Of a DNA stretch of 64,000 nt, positions 28,505-36,619 are shown one piece after another. The position numbers and the translations under genes are program-made. The notes beneath the pieces were generated by a model. That model did no database searches. It worked only from the letters and a program-made list of their open reading frames with translations, and was not told where the DNA came from. This DNA comes from Planktothricoides raciborskii GIHE-MW2 (GTDB lineage Bacteria; Cyanobacteriota; Cyanobacteriia; Cyanobacteriales; Laspinemataceae): NCBI RefSeq assembly GCF_040564635.1, contig NZ_CP159837.1:2049001-2113000 (forward strand), written 5' to 3'. The first letter of the stretch is position 1. Every line of letters begins with the position of its first letter.

Positions 28505-30634
28505 ATGTCTCCAGTACGTTATATAGCTGAACCTATTTTAAAAATTGGTGGCAGCAAAGCCTCCGAAAGTTTAATGCAAGATTTGATGGAAATTTCCGTG
28601 GAAGAAAGTTTGCATCAACCGGGAATGTTTACCCTAATGATTAACAATGATTACTTTCCCGGCAGTGGGGAACCGTGGAAACATGAAAGTCTGTTTTCCA
28701 TTGGCAAAAAAATCGAAGTCAGTTTTAAATCCAGTACCACAGAAGCCTCTGAGTTTTCCACCGAAAACACGGAAAAAGTGATCGAAGGGGAAATTACCGC
28801 GATCGAAAGTAATTTTACAGAAAATGCTGAAGCAACGATGATTATTCGGGGCTATGATGTGGCGCATCGATTGCATCGGGGAAGACATAATCGCTCATTT
28901 CAGGATATGACTGATGACGCGATTGTCAATAAAATTATTGGCGAAGCGGGCATCTCTGCGGGGACTGTAGATAGTACCAGTCCTTCTCATAAATATGTGT
29001 TTCAACAAAATCAAACCAATATGGAATTTTTGCGGGAAAGGGCAGCCCGCAATGGCTATGAATTATTTGTCCAAGATGGCAAATTAAACTTTAGAAAACC
29101 TAAAGCAGATGATACTTTAAGCTTAAAATGGTTAGAAGATATTCATAGTTTTCGGGTGCGTGTCACCAGTAGTGAACAAATTAGTTCGGTCGAAGTACGC
29201 GGCTGGGATTATAAAGAGAAAAAAGCCTTCGTTTCTAAGGCCAGTTCTGCCAATGTCGTCACCGAAACTGATTTTGGCAAAGGATCAAAAACCAGTTCAT
29301 CTTTTAGCGGCAAACCTTCTTCCCCCAAAGTGATTGTCGTGGATAAACCTTTTTTTGTGGCCAAAGAAGGAGATGTGATGGCCCAAGCCCTTTGTAATGA
29401 GTTAGGGGGAGAATTTGTCCAAGCAGATGCTACAGGGGAAGGGAATCCGAAAATCCGTCCTGGACGAGTGGTGAAACTGGCAGATATGGGTAAGTATAGT
29501 GGCAAATATTATGTAACAGAAACTCATCACCATTATACCGATGGCATTTATACCACAGAGTTTACGGTGCGGGGTTTGCGTGGGGGCGATTTACTGACTA
29601 CAGTGATGCCAGAACAGCGTCTCGATCCCGGGCAAACTTTACTGGTAGGAGTGGTGAGTAATAATAAAGATCCGGAAGGTTGGAGCCGAGTGAGAGTGAA
29701 ATTTCCTACTTTAACCGAAGAACATGAAAGTAACTGGGCGCGGGTGGTGAGTATTGGGGCTGGACCTAATCGTGGCTTTGATTGTTTACCAGAAATTAAT
29801 GATGAGGTTTTGGTGGGTTTTGAACATGGGGATATTCATCGTCCTTATGTGATTGGCGGTGTGTGGAATGGCAAAGAAAAAACTAAAGATCCGGTAGATA
29901 ATAGTGTTGTGGATGGTAAAGTGCGGCTGCGAACTTTTACCACTCGCTTAGGACATAAGCTGCAATTTGTAGAAGAGGATAAAGATAGTAGTAAAAAAGG
30001 AATTTATCTAGAAACGGTAGATGGGCAAAAACATCACCTGTATATGAACGATACGGATAAATTTGTCGAGGTTAAAACCAGTGGCAAACATTATATGTTG
30101 TTGGATGATAAGAATAAAAAAATCGAGGTGAAGACGAATGGGGGGCATACTTGTTTGATGGATGATTCCGGCAAAAAAATTAATGTCACTTCTACGGGAG
30201 ATATGAATGTTAAAACCGGGACTTCCGGTAAAAGCAATAAACTTAATGTTGATGCGGGTGAAATTTATATTACCGGGATGACTAAGATTGTTTTGAAAGT
30301 CGGGCCGAGTACCATAGAAATGACGAATTCGGGGATTAAGATTAATAGCCCGAAAGTGGAAGTAACTGGGACTGGGGGAGTGGATATTAAGTCTCCGGCT
30401 AAGGTGGCAATTGAGGGAGTCGCCCAAGTGAATATCCAGTCAGCGGCACAGGTTGCGGTTAAGGCTGGGGCAGCAATGAATATTCAGGCCGGGGGTTCTT
30501 TGAGTATGCAGGCAGGAGGTACGGCAGGGCTGCAAGCGGGCGGTGCGTTGAATCTTCAGACTGGGGCGGCATTTCAGCTTATGGCTGGGGCGACTGCTGG
30601 TTTTACGGCACCGTTGATTCGGTTGAATTGTTAA
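28505..30634 (+). CDS. VgrG-like spike protein of a contractile injection system
   Basis: A 709-residue spike (VgrG/gpD-gpV fusion, Afp8-like). Residues 1-365 are the gp27/gpD-like part, recognisable by the trimerising hub segments TMIIRGYDVAHRLHRGRHNRS-type and NMEFLRERAARNGYELFV. Residues about 370-465 are the gp5-like OB fold (GVVSNNKDPEGWSRVRVKFP, WARVVSIGAGPNRG, PEINDEVLVGF). The rest is repetitive beta-helix (VEVKTSG, IEVKTNG, then short A/G/Q repeats such as MNIQAGGSL) ending in APLIRLNC. In such systems the trimer sits on the baseplate, caps the tube and pierces the target. The next genes are PAAR and baseplate proteins, so this belongs to an eCIS-like machine and not to a type VI system. 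Its start is ATG 28505. Confidence 0.95.
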   Translation: MSPVRYIAEPILKIGGSKASESLMQDLMEISVEESLHQPGMFTLMINNDYFPGSGEPWKHESLFSIGKKIEVSFKSSTTEASEFSTENTEKVIEGEITAIESNFTENAEATMIIRGYDVAHRLHRGRHNRSFQDMTDDAIVNKIIGEAGISAGTVDSTSPSHKYVFQQNQTNMEFLRERAARNGYELFVQDGKLNFRKPKADDTLSLKWLEDIHSFRVRVTSSEQISSVEVRGWDYKEKKAFVSKASSANVVTETDFGKGSKTSSSFSGKPSSPKVIVVDKPFFVAKEGDVMAQALCNELGGEFVQADATGEGNPKIRPGRVVKLADMGKYSGKYYVTETHHHYTDGIYTTEFTVRGLRGGDLLTTVMPEQRLDPGQTLLVGVVSNNKDPEGWSRVRVKFPTLTEEHESNWARVVSIGAGPNRGFDCLPEINDEVLVGFEHGDIHRPYVIGGVWNGKEKTKDPVDNSVVDGKVRLRTFTTRLGHKLQFVEEDKDSSKKGIYLETVDGQKHHLYMNDTDKFVEVKTSGKHYMLLDDKNKKIEVKTNGGHTCLMDDSGKKINVTSTGDMNVKTGTSGKSNKLNVDAGEIYITGMTKIVLKVGPSTIEMTNSGIKINSPKVEVTGTGGVDIKSPAKVAIEGVAQVNIQSAAQVAVKAGAAMNIQAGGSLSMQAGGTAGLQAGGALNLQTGAAFQLMAGATAGFTAPLIRLNC

Positions 30635-30635
30635 T

Positions 30636-30691
30636 GTTGTTGGTTGTTGGTTGTTGGTTGTTGGTTGTTGGTTGTTGGTTGTTGGTTGTTT
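30636..30691. repeat. Heptanucleotide tandem repeat (TTGTTGG), about 8 units
   Basis: TTGTTGG-type units fill the bases directly after the spike gene's stop and are followed by partly complementary AACGAATAACCAATAAC. This belongs to the cyanobacterial short tandem (STRR) type. Confidence 0.9.
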
Positions 30692-30829
30692 GGAGCGGAC
30701 AACGAATAACCAATAACGAACAACGAACAACAAGATCGACTAATGGCTAATGACTGGTTGGTTGGAGGTGAGGCAGACTGAAATAAAGATTTCTGAAGCG
30801 GCGAAAAGCTTTCGAGGAGGATTGGAGAG

Positions 30830-31126
30830 ATGTTACCAGTAGCAGTGCTTGGAGATGTGGCGGGCGGCAGTCCGATTGTGGGGCCTGGGGCGCCGACGGT
30901 GTTGGCAATGGGGCGTCCGATCGCCTGTTTGGGAGATGCGGTGGCTGGGGCACCGATGGCCACTGGGGTTTTGATGATGCCTTGTTCGGTGACGGTGTTG
31001 GCAATGGGGCGTCCCGTGGCCCATTCCCTGACAATGGCGGTGGGGATGAGTGTTCCGGCTCCAGTGCCGGTGCCTTTGACTTTGCCGGTGGTGGGAACGG
31101 CAGCAACGGTTTTAGTGGCGCCGTGA
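30830..31126 (+). CDS. PAAR-like spike tip protein
   Basis: A 98-residue PAAR-family protein, the sharp cone that caps the VgrG trimer (Afp10-like). It is composed of short Gly/Pro/Ala-rich strands with the pattern GSPIVGPGAPTVLAMGRPIA and a repeat of it, TVLAMGRPVAH; the histidine and cysteines (C33, C52) could bind the tip metal ion. AGGAGG lies shortly before the ATG, a strong ribosome site. It directly follows the spike gene, as in other contractile injection clusters. It carries no fused effector domain. Confidence 0.9.
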   Translation: MLPVAVLGDVAGGSPIVGPGAPTVLAMGRPIACLGDAVAGAPMATGVLMMPCSVTVLAMGRPVAHSLTMAVGMSVPAPVPVPLTLPVVGTAATVLVAP

Positions 31127-31207
31127 TTCGTCTATGTTCGACTTTTGGCGAATAGAATCGCGGCGATCGCTGCACTAGACTTGCTCAAGGATGTGCGGGG
31201 ATAAGGT

Positions 31208-31621
31208 ATGCCGGAAATTTCTAAGAACCAGCATCGGGACTATTTGGGGAGGGGCTTGGTTTTTCCCTTGCAAGTCAATCTCCAAGGCGGTGTGCAACTA
31301 AATTCTGATGTGCCGAATGTTGAGGATTGCATTCGATTAATTTTAGGCACCAGATTAGGGGAAAGAGTTTATCGCCCAAATTTTGGCTCGCGGCTTTCCG
31401 AGTTGGTGTTTGCACCGATGAATACGGAAACTTTATTGCTCATGCGCTTGTATGTGCAAGAAGCTCTCGAACAATGGGAACCCCGGATTATTGTGGATGG
31501 GATTTATACAGAACCGGATCCGACCAAGGGTCGAGTAGATATTATCATCCAATATCACCCGAAGGATTCTTATGATTCCCAAAGTATGATTTATCCGTTT
31601 TATTTGCTACCACCTTCTTAA
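31208..31621 (+). CDS. gp25-like baseplate wedge protein
   Basis: A 137-residue protein of the GPW/gp25 family (Afp9-like), which nucleates sheath assembly at the baseplate. Family signs are DCIRLILGTRLGERVYRPNFGSRL, where the EPR-like core appears as GERVYRP, and a second half with ALEQWEPRIIVDGI followed by a strand VDIIIQYH. The ATG at 31208 follows AAGG. It lies 81 bp after the PAAR gene and 24 bp before the next baseplate gene, consistent with one operon. Confidence 0.93.
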   Translation: MPEISKNQHRDYLGRGLVFPLQVNLQGGVQLNSDVPNVEDCIRLILGTRLGERVYRPNFGSRLSELVFAPMNTETLLLMRLYVQEALEQWEPRIIVDGIYTEPDPTKGRVDIIIQYHPKDSYDSQSMIYPFYLLPPS

Positions 31622-31645
31622 GCGCCAGAGAACTAAAGGGGGATT

Positions 31646-33859
31646 ATGAAGTTTGATTTCTTGCCCAATTTGCCCAAGTCAGATTTGGACGATCGCGCTT
31701 TTCAAGACTTAGTAGATGAGTGCTTGTTAAGGATTCCCCGCTATTGTCCAGAATGGACGAATTATAATCCATCGGATCCAGGAATTACCCTGATTGAATT
31801 GTTTGCCTGGATGACCGATCAGATGTTTCAGCGATTCAATCAGGTGCCTAGGCGAAACTATGTGGCTTTTTTGGAGTTGCTGGGGGTGCGGTTGAAACCG
31901 CCGACTCCGGCAAAAGCTTATTTAAGTTTTTACTTGAGCGCCAGCTTACCACAAACTTATACAATTCCCGCTGGAACGGAGGTGGCTACGGAGGAAACTT
32001 CAGAGCAGCCAGCAGTTGTCTTTACCACCGAACAACCCCTGCGAATTGGTAATCCTAGAATTCGACATTTTTTATCGGCGCCGACCCCTGAAGATCAACC
32101 CCAAAGTCTGCGCGATCGCTTTTTGGGTTCTTGGACAATGGAACGAGATGGGTCTTGGCATGGGCAAGAAGTGCCATGTTTCAACGACGATCCGCAACCG
32201 GGGAATTGCTTTTATTTAGTTTTTGATTCCAGCGCCCCTAGTAAAGGAAATACCCTGGCGATTACCTTTAAAGGTTCAGCGGCAACCACTACCGGGATTA
32301 ATCCTGACAATCCGCCGCGCCGTTGGGAAGCTTGGAATGGTAATTTTTGGGAACCGATTCTGTTGCAAGAAATCGACGATCAAACCCAAGGATTTAGTTT
32401 TAGTGAGTTAGTTCGCCTGGGGGGTAATCCGCTTTCAGGGGCGGATGTGATTCTGCATTTGCCCCAGGAATGGCCGGAAACCGTATTTGTCACCTACCAA
32501 GGACGCTGGATTCGTTGTTTGTATAGCCAACCAAACCTAAGTCAAACGGGGTATAGTAGCTCTCCGCGAATTGTGGGGATAAGTGCGCGATCGATTGGTG
32601 GTACGGTTGAAGCTTATCAAAGTGCTTTAATTAGAAATGAAGTCCTCGGCGAAAGCGACGGAACCCCCGGACAAAGTTATCAGTTACAAGGCGCTCCTGT
32701 GTTGCCCCGTAAATCCGATGAGTATATTTTAGTGACACCACCGGGAGGGGTGCCACAAATTTGGCAAGAGGTGGCAGATTTTGCGGATTCTAGGCCAGAG
32801 GATTTACACTATACGATTGATTCCCTGACGGGTAGAGTTCAATTTGGCCCGTTGATTCGGGAATCGGCTCATAAGGTTGAACAAATCCAGTTTCGCAGGC
32901 GATCGCAGCAACTACCGGGAGAAAGCATTTATCTGCCTGATAGTGCTAATGCTAATACCGTTGAGGTTTCCGCCACTTCTGGAGGAGAACGGCAATATGG
33001 GGCAGTACCGTCCCGAGGCTCGATGATTCAAATGGTGGCCTATCGCGTCGGGGGGGGAGACAAAGGTAATGTCCAACGGGAAACGATTACGGTTTTGAAA
33101 ACGGCGGTGCCTTATGTGGCGAGGGTTGTCAACCATCAACCAGCTAGAGATGGCAGCAATGCAGAATCCCTGGAACAAGCAGTCGTCCGAACCCCCCGTT
33201 TGTTGCGGACTCGGAATCGGGCAGTAACGGTGGAAGACTTTGAAACCCTGGCATTGGAAGGGGGAGACGGTGCGATCGCCCGGGCTTTATGTATGTCCGC
33301 GATGAAAAAAGAAGAAGCAGGACAAGTCCGCTTGCTGTTAGTGCCTCAAGTCGATACCACGCGCATTGCCACCGAAGGTATCAGCCCAGATAAATTTAAC
33401 CTATCGGCTAATTTAGAACAGAAAGTTCTGTCTTATCTTGATGAGCGACGGTTGCTGGGGGTACAAGTCACCTGTGGGCAACCGGAATATGTGGGAGTAT
33501 CGGTGCAAACCGAAGTGGCTTTAGAACCGGAATATAATCACACTGCTGCCCAACAGCAAATTCTCTTGGAATTACAATCGGCTTTGTACCAATTTCTCAA
33601 CCCGATTAATGGTGGCCCGGAAAGAAGAGGCTGGCCTTTTGGTCGTCCGGTTTATTCCTCCGATATTGTCACATTGTTACAAAAAATTGCTGGCGTGCGT
33701 TATTTGGGCGCGGTGCAGCTATTTGAATTACGCCGTCAAGAAAATACTTGGGTGCGCTTTCTGCCCCGCGAACCCGTGATTAATCCTGGTCCTTTGGGTC
33801 TGATTGTTTCTTGGCGCAATCTGCAACTGAGATCAGGCCACGCGATTAGTTTACTTTAG
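31646..33859 (+). CDS. Baseplate J/gp6-like protein (Afp11-like)
   Basis: A 737-residue baseplate wedge protein. The N terminus has the typical NYNPSDPGITLIELFAWMTD segment, seen in Afp11-like proteins, followed by LLGVRLKPPTPAKAYLSFYL. A middle beta-rich region (about 130-400) carries DSLTGRVQFG. The C-terminal half holds the gpJ-like core LEQAVVRTPRLLRTRNRAVTVEDFETLA and the terminal VGVSVQTEVALEPEYN and PFGRPVYSSDIVTLLQKIAGV. These proteins form the ring linking spike hub and sheath. A good AAAGGGGG ribosome site precedes the ATG at 31646. Confidence 0.93.
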   Translation: MKFDFLPNLPKSDLDDRAFQDLVDECLLRIPRYCPEWTNYNPSDPGITLIELFAWMTDQMFQRFNQVPRRNYVAFLELLGVRLKPPTPAKAYLSFYLSASLPQTYTIPAGTEVATEETSEQPAVVFTTEQPLRIGNPRIRHFLSAPTPEDQPQSLRDRFLGSWTMERDGSWHGQEVPCFNDDPQPGNCFYLVFDSSAPSKGNTLAITFKGSAATTTGINPDNPPRRWEAWNGNFWEPILLQEIDDQTQGFSFSELVRLGGNPLSGADVILHLPQEWPETVFVTYQGRWIRCLYSQPNLSQTGYSSSPRIVGISARSIGGTVEAYQSALIRNEVLGESDGTPGQSYQLQGAPVLPRKSDEYILVTPPGGVPQIWQEVADFADSRPEDLHYTIDSLTGRVQFGPLIRESAHKVEQIQFRRRSQQLPGESIYLPDSANANTVEVSATSGGERQYGAVPSRGSMIQMVAYRVGGGDKGNVQRETITVLKTAVPYVARVVNHQPARDGSNAESLEQAVVRTPRLLRTRNRAVTVEDFETLALEGGDGAIARALCMSAMKKEEAGQVRLLLVPQVDTTRIATEGISPDKFNLSANLEQKVLSYLDERRLLGVQVTCGQPEYVGVSVQTEVALEPEYNHTAAQQQILLELQSALYQFLNPINGGPERRGWPFGRPVYSSDIVTLLQKIAGVRYLGAVQLFELRRQENTWVRFLPREPVINPGPLGLIVSWRNLQLRSGHAISLL

Positions 33860-33862
33860 TGA

Positions 33863-33921
33863 GTGGTTATTGGTTATTTGCTCCGAATAACCAATAACCA
33901 ACAACAAACAACAAATAACCT
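33863..33921. repeat. Heptamer-derived hairpin repeat between baseplate genes
   Basis: GGTTATTGGTTATT (33865-33878) pairs perfectly with AATAACCAATAACC (33886-33899) around TGCTCCG, followed by AACAAACAACAAATAACC. The same AATAACCAATAA units appear in other spacers of this cluster. Confidence 0.85.
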
Positions 33922-33937
33922 TTTTACCAGTGATAAA

Positions 33938-35017
33938 ATGACTCAAGCCCGCGACCTTTTACCATTGCGACTAGAACTGGTGCCGATGCAATTGCCATCT
34001 GGTCCAATTGAGCCAGTGGGAAGAGCGGCCCAGAGAAGCGATCGCCCTTTTCAAAACACATTACTACCCAGTGCGCCGAACCATGCTAACAACTATGCTG
34101 ACAGCTATGTATTGCTTTATCCCGGTGAAAGCAGCGAACTGTTAGTAAGACTCAAAAACCATAATGCCCAAACCGTGCAGATCAATGCCCAGTTAGAAGG
34201 CAATTTTCCGGCTCATTGGTGTCGATTCAGAATGGAAGGAAATCAGGTGCCTGCCAAAGGTCAGATCGAAGGCGTCCTCTACTTCCAAATCCCCGGCAAC
34301 TTCTTCGAGTCTAATGATACGCTTGTCACCCATAAAAATCCCCTAACTCTAGATTTTTATGGCCAAATTCATATTGACTATAGCTTAGACAATGACTTAG
34401 AAACTTCTCCGCTAACTATCACCCAGTCAGCCAGATTTTCCCTCTTTGTTCGCCCTCGGAGCCTTTATCTGAATTTTCTGCCTGAACTTTACCGAGAGGT
34501 AGACTTCATTGGTCGATTATTAAAGATTTTCGAGCAAGGATTTGAACCAGCGGTTAATCAATTAGAATCCCTTTGGGCTTATTTAGATCCTTTGACCGCA
34601 CCGGAAATGCTGTTGCCGTTCCTCTCCCATTGGGTCGGATGGAAAATGGACGCTCGCTTGAGTTTAACTCGGCAGCGTTATTTAATTCGGCAGGCAATTA
34701 AACTATTTCATTGGCGCGGCACTCGCAGAGGCTTACGCCTTTATTTACATTTATATACGGACTTACCTTTAGATGAACATCTGCCCGAAGAGGAAAAACA
34801 TATCAGTATTCAAGAAATTTTTACTCAAGGGTTTGTCCTAGGTTTTAGTCGTCTTGGTGATGATGCGATCGTTGGAGGCGGTCGTCCCTATCATTTTTTG
34901 GTGAGGCTGCGTCCTGAACCTGGTCAGCCGATTGACGAAGGCTTAGTTCGGGAAATTATAGAACAAGAAAAACCCGCATTTTGTACTTACGAACTTTTTA
35001 TCGATTCGGCTAATTAA
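33938..35017 (+). CDS. Tail protein I-like baseplate protein (Afp12-like) with N-terminal Ig-like domain
   Basis: About 359 residues. Residues 55-170 look like an Ig/NEW3-type beta sandwich (YPGESSELLVRLKNHNAQTV, WCRFRMEGNQVPAKGQ). From about 177 the phage tail protein I (gpI) fold begins: LNFLPELYREVDFIGRLLKIF, then LLPFLSHWVGWKMD and WRGTRRGLRLYLHLYT. Such proteins connect baseplate wedge and hub. The frame is open to 33863, but that part is translated repeat DNA (NNQQQTTNN), so the ATG at 33938 is preferred; no strong ribosome site is visible. The Ig-like module is shared with the two membrane proteins at 40764 and 43093, hinting at direct contacts. Confidence 0.9.
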   Translation: MTQARDLLPLRLELVPMQLPSGPIEPVGRAAQRSDRPFQNTLLPSAPNHANNYADSYVLLYPGESSELLVRLKNHNAQTVQINAQLEGNFPAHWCRFRMEGNQVPAKGQIEGVLYFQIPGNFFESNDTLVTHKNPLTLDFYGQIHIDYSLDNDLETSPLTITQSARFSLFVRPRSLYLNFLPELYREVDFIGRLLKIFEQGFEPAVNQLESLWAYLDPLTAPEMLLPFLSHWVGWKMDARLSLTRQRYLIRQAIKLFHWRGTRRGLRLYLHLYTDLPLDEHLPEEEKHISIQEIFTQGFVLGFSRLGDDAIVGGGRPYHFLVRLRPEPGQPIDEGLVREIIEQEKPAFCTYELFIDSAN

Positions 35018-35086
35018 TGTTATTATTTGTGATGAGTTGTTATTATTTATTAGTGATTCGGTATTCGTTATTTGCGGTATTTGATT

Positions 35087-35191
35087 CAACCACCAACCAC
35101 CAACCACCAACTAACAACCACCAACCACCAACCACCAACCACCAACCACCAACCACCAACTAACAACCAACAACCACTAACCACTAACCAA
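35087..35191. repeat. Heptanucleotide tandem repeat (CAACCAC), 15 units
   Basis: Fifteen seven-base units, mostly CAACCAC with CAACTAA, CAACCAA and TAACCAC variants, run up to seven bases before the ATG at 35198. No Shine-Dalgarno sequence is left in the gap. Confidence 0.93.
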
Positions 35192-35197
35192 TTAATT

Positions 35198-36544
35198 ATG
35201 AGTAAAGATTGGCCACCTCCGAATATCAAACCATTGACGCGGATTCAAGTTAGTGATGGGATGCTAATTAATAGTGCGCGATGGCAAATGGCTCATGAAT
35301 ATCATCGGATCCGCCAAAATATTCACTATCAATCCCTGAATCAGCCCGGTATTGTTTCCGATTTGGGTGTCTATGCCATTGAACCGCCCCCAGAAGTGAC
35401 TCAACAATATCGCGATCGCCGTTGGGTGAAAATTCAACCAGGCATTGCCATTGATTTATTTGGCAATGTAATTGTGGTGAATGAGCCAGTTTCTTTTAGG
35501 ATTACTTCAGAAGCCAAACAGCAACCGACGACCATTTATTTAGTGGTCAGTTATGTAGACCCCAATCAACTTCAAGGAACGGAAACCAATAACGATTTTG
35601 TCACCGAAACTTTTAGGATTGATGAACGGAATAGTCCACCCACAGATTTGGACGTGGAGATTTGCCGGATTCAGTTGCAACCTGGGGAAGTGCAAATTTC
35701 TAATCCTACTGATGTGTTTTACCCTCAACTCAATGAGTTAGATTTACGCTACCGGCAAAAAGCGCGATCGCGATCGCAGGGGATTGTCCGAGTTGGGGTC
35801 GTCACCGACAACAACCCGAACTTAGAAAAACAGCTTAGGGATTTTTCCTATCTGCTTCAGTCCCTAGACGCCTTATATCCCGCATTACAAGGGGCTGAAG
35901 AAATTGGTCAAGTCAGCTTACAATTAAATCCAGAAGAAGAAGAACAAAAACAGTTTAACTATGACCTAATTTATTTCAAATATAAAGAATCCCGTCCCCT
36001 CAAAGCTGAACAACTAGCCAGCCTGAAAAATTATTTAAACTCAGGGAGCGTATTATTCATCGAAGCCGCTATCAAAGACACGAAAATCGAAGACCTGATC
36101 GCCGTCAAAAAACAATTACAAGAGGCTTTAGGTAATCTGGGATCTTTAGATGCCGCAGATTTACAAAAATTCAAACAAGATATCAATAAAGAACTGCAAG
36201 CCGTTGACAAAGAACTGGAAAAAGAAGTAAAACAACTATCAATTGCCTTTGAAGATTTTGCCAAGCAGTTGGGGACTCCTTTAACAGCGATCGATCAATT
36301 TCCCCAACCTCATCCCCTGCGAACCCAGCCCTTCTTATTTTCTCAGCTTCCAGAAATTGACCATAACCCGATTTCCATCATGGTCGGTGGTGGAATTGTG
36401 ATTGTGATTGGTAATTTATTAGCCGCTTGTGGACTGGACGATCGCTATTCTGTCTCCAGAGAAACTCTCCGCACCGCTCAAGAAATGGGCATTAATATCT
36501 TGCATTATGCATGGCGTCGTCGCCAAATTACCTACTTGGAATAA
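35198..36544 (+). CDS. Injection-system-associated protein with DUF4159-like domain
   Basis: About 448 residues. The N-terminal domain (1-110) begins with RIQVSDGMLINSARWQMAHEYHRIRQ and ends in WVKIQPGIAIDLFGNVIVVNEP, a beta-rich module I do not recognise. Residues about 205-295 resemble DUF4159 (GIVRVGVVTDNN, FNYDLIYFKYKES, LKNYLNSGSVLFIEAA), a Rossmann-like fold related to glutamine amidotransferases without visible catalytic residues. A helical coiled-coil segment (about 294-358) interrupts it, and the domain resumes with IMVGGGIVIVIGNLLAACG. The frame upstream of 35198 is translated heptamer repeat and is rejected. Placed between baseplate and sensor genes, it could be an adaptor. Its function is unknown. 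Confidence 0.8.
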   Translation: MSKDWPPPNIKPLTRIQVSDGMLINSARWQMAHEYHRIRQNIHYQSLNQPGIVSDLGVYAIEPPPEVTQQYRDRRWVKIQPGIAIDLFGNVIVVNEPVSFRITSEAKQQPTTIYLVVSYVDPNQLQGTETNNDFVTETFRIDERNSPPTDLDVEICRIQLQPGEVQISNPTDVFYPQLNELDLRYRQKARSRSQGIVRVGVVTDNNPNLEKQLRDFSYLLQSLDALYPALQGAEEIGQVSLQLNPEEEEQKQFNYDLIYFKYKESRPLKAEQLASLKNYLNSGSVLFIEAAIKDTKIEDLIAVKKQLQEALGNLGSLDAADLQKFKQDINKELQAVDKELEKEVKQLSIAFEDFAKQLGTPLTAIDQFPQPHPLRTQPFLFSQLPEIDHNPISIMVGGGIVIVIGNLLAACGLDDRYSVSRETLRTAQEMGINILHYAWRRRQITYLE

Positions 36545-36556
36545 TGGACAACGGGC

Positions 36557-36597
36557 AATTGATAATTATCAATTATCAATTATCAATTATCAATTAA
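36557..36597. repeat. Heptanucleotide tandem repeat (TCAATTA), 4 units
   Basis: TCAATTA is repeated four times at 36569-36596, preceded by the related CAATTGATAATTA. It occupies the spacer before the first Cache-cNMP receptor gene. Confidence 0.85.
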
Positions 36598-36619
36598 TCA
36601 TTAATGAGGGAACATCTTT

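Noticed and set aside
30008-31175. Leftward frames opposite the spike and PAAR genes
   Set aside because: Low-complexity antisense products of the repetitive spike and PAAR coding strand and of the heptamer repeats.
33863-33937. N-terminal extension of the Afp12-like protein
   Set aside because: The codons come from the ATAACCA hairpin repeat, so ATG 33938 is preferred.
35087-35191. CRISPR array or coding Thr/Asn/Gln-rich N terminus
   Set aside because: Units are seven bases without spacers. The frame through them (NHQPPTTNHQ) is translated repeat; the family-like sequence starts at ATG 35198.
28505-36544. Type VI secretion system
   Set aside because: VgrG and PAAR occur in T6SS too, but no TssB/C, TssJ-L-M or ClpV gene is present, and the Afp11/Afp12-like and gp25 order with tail protein I fits an eCIS-type machine.
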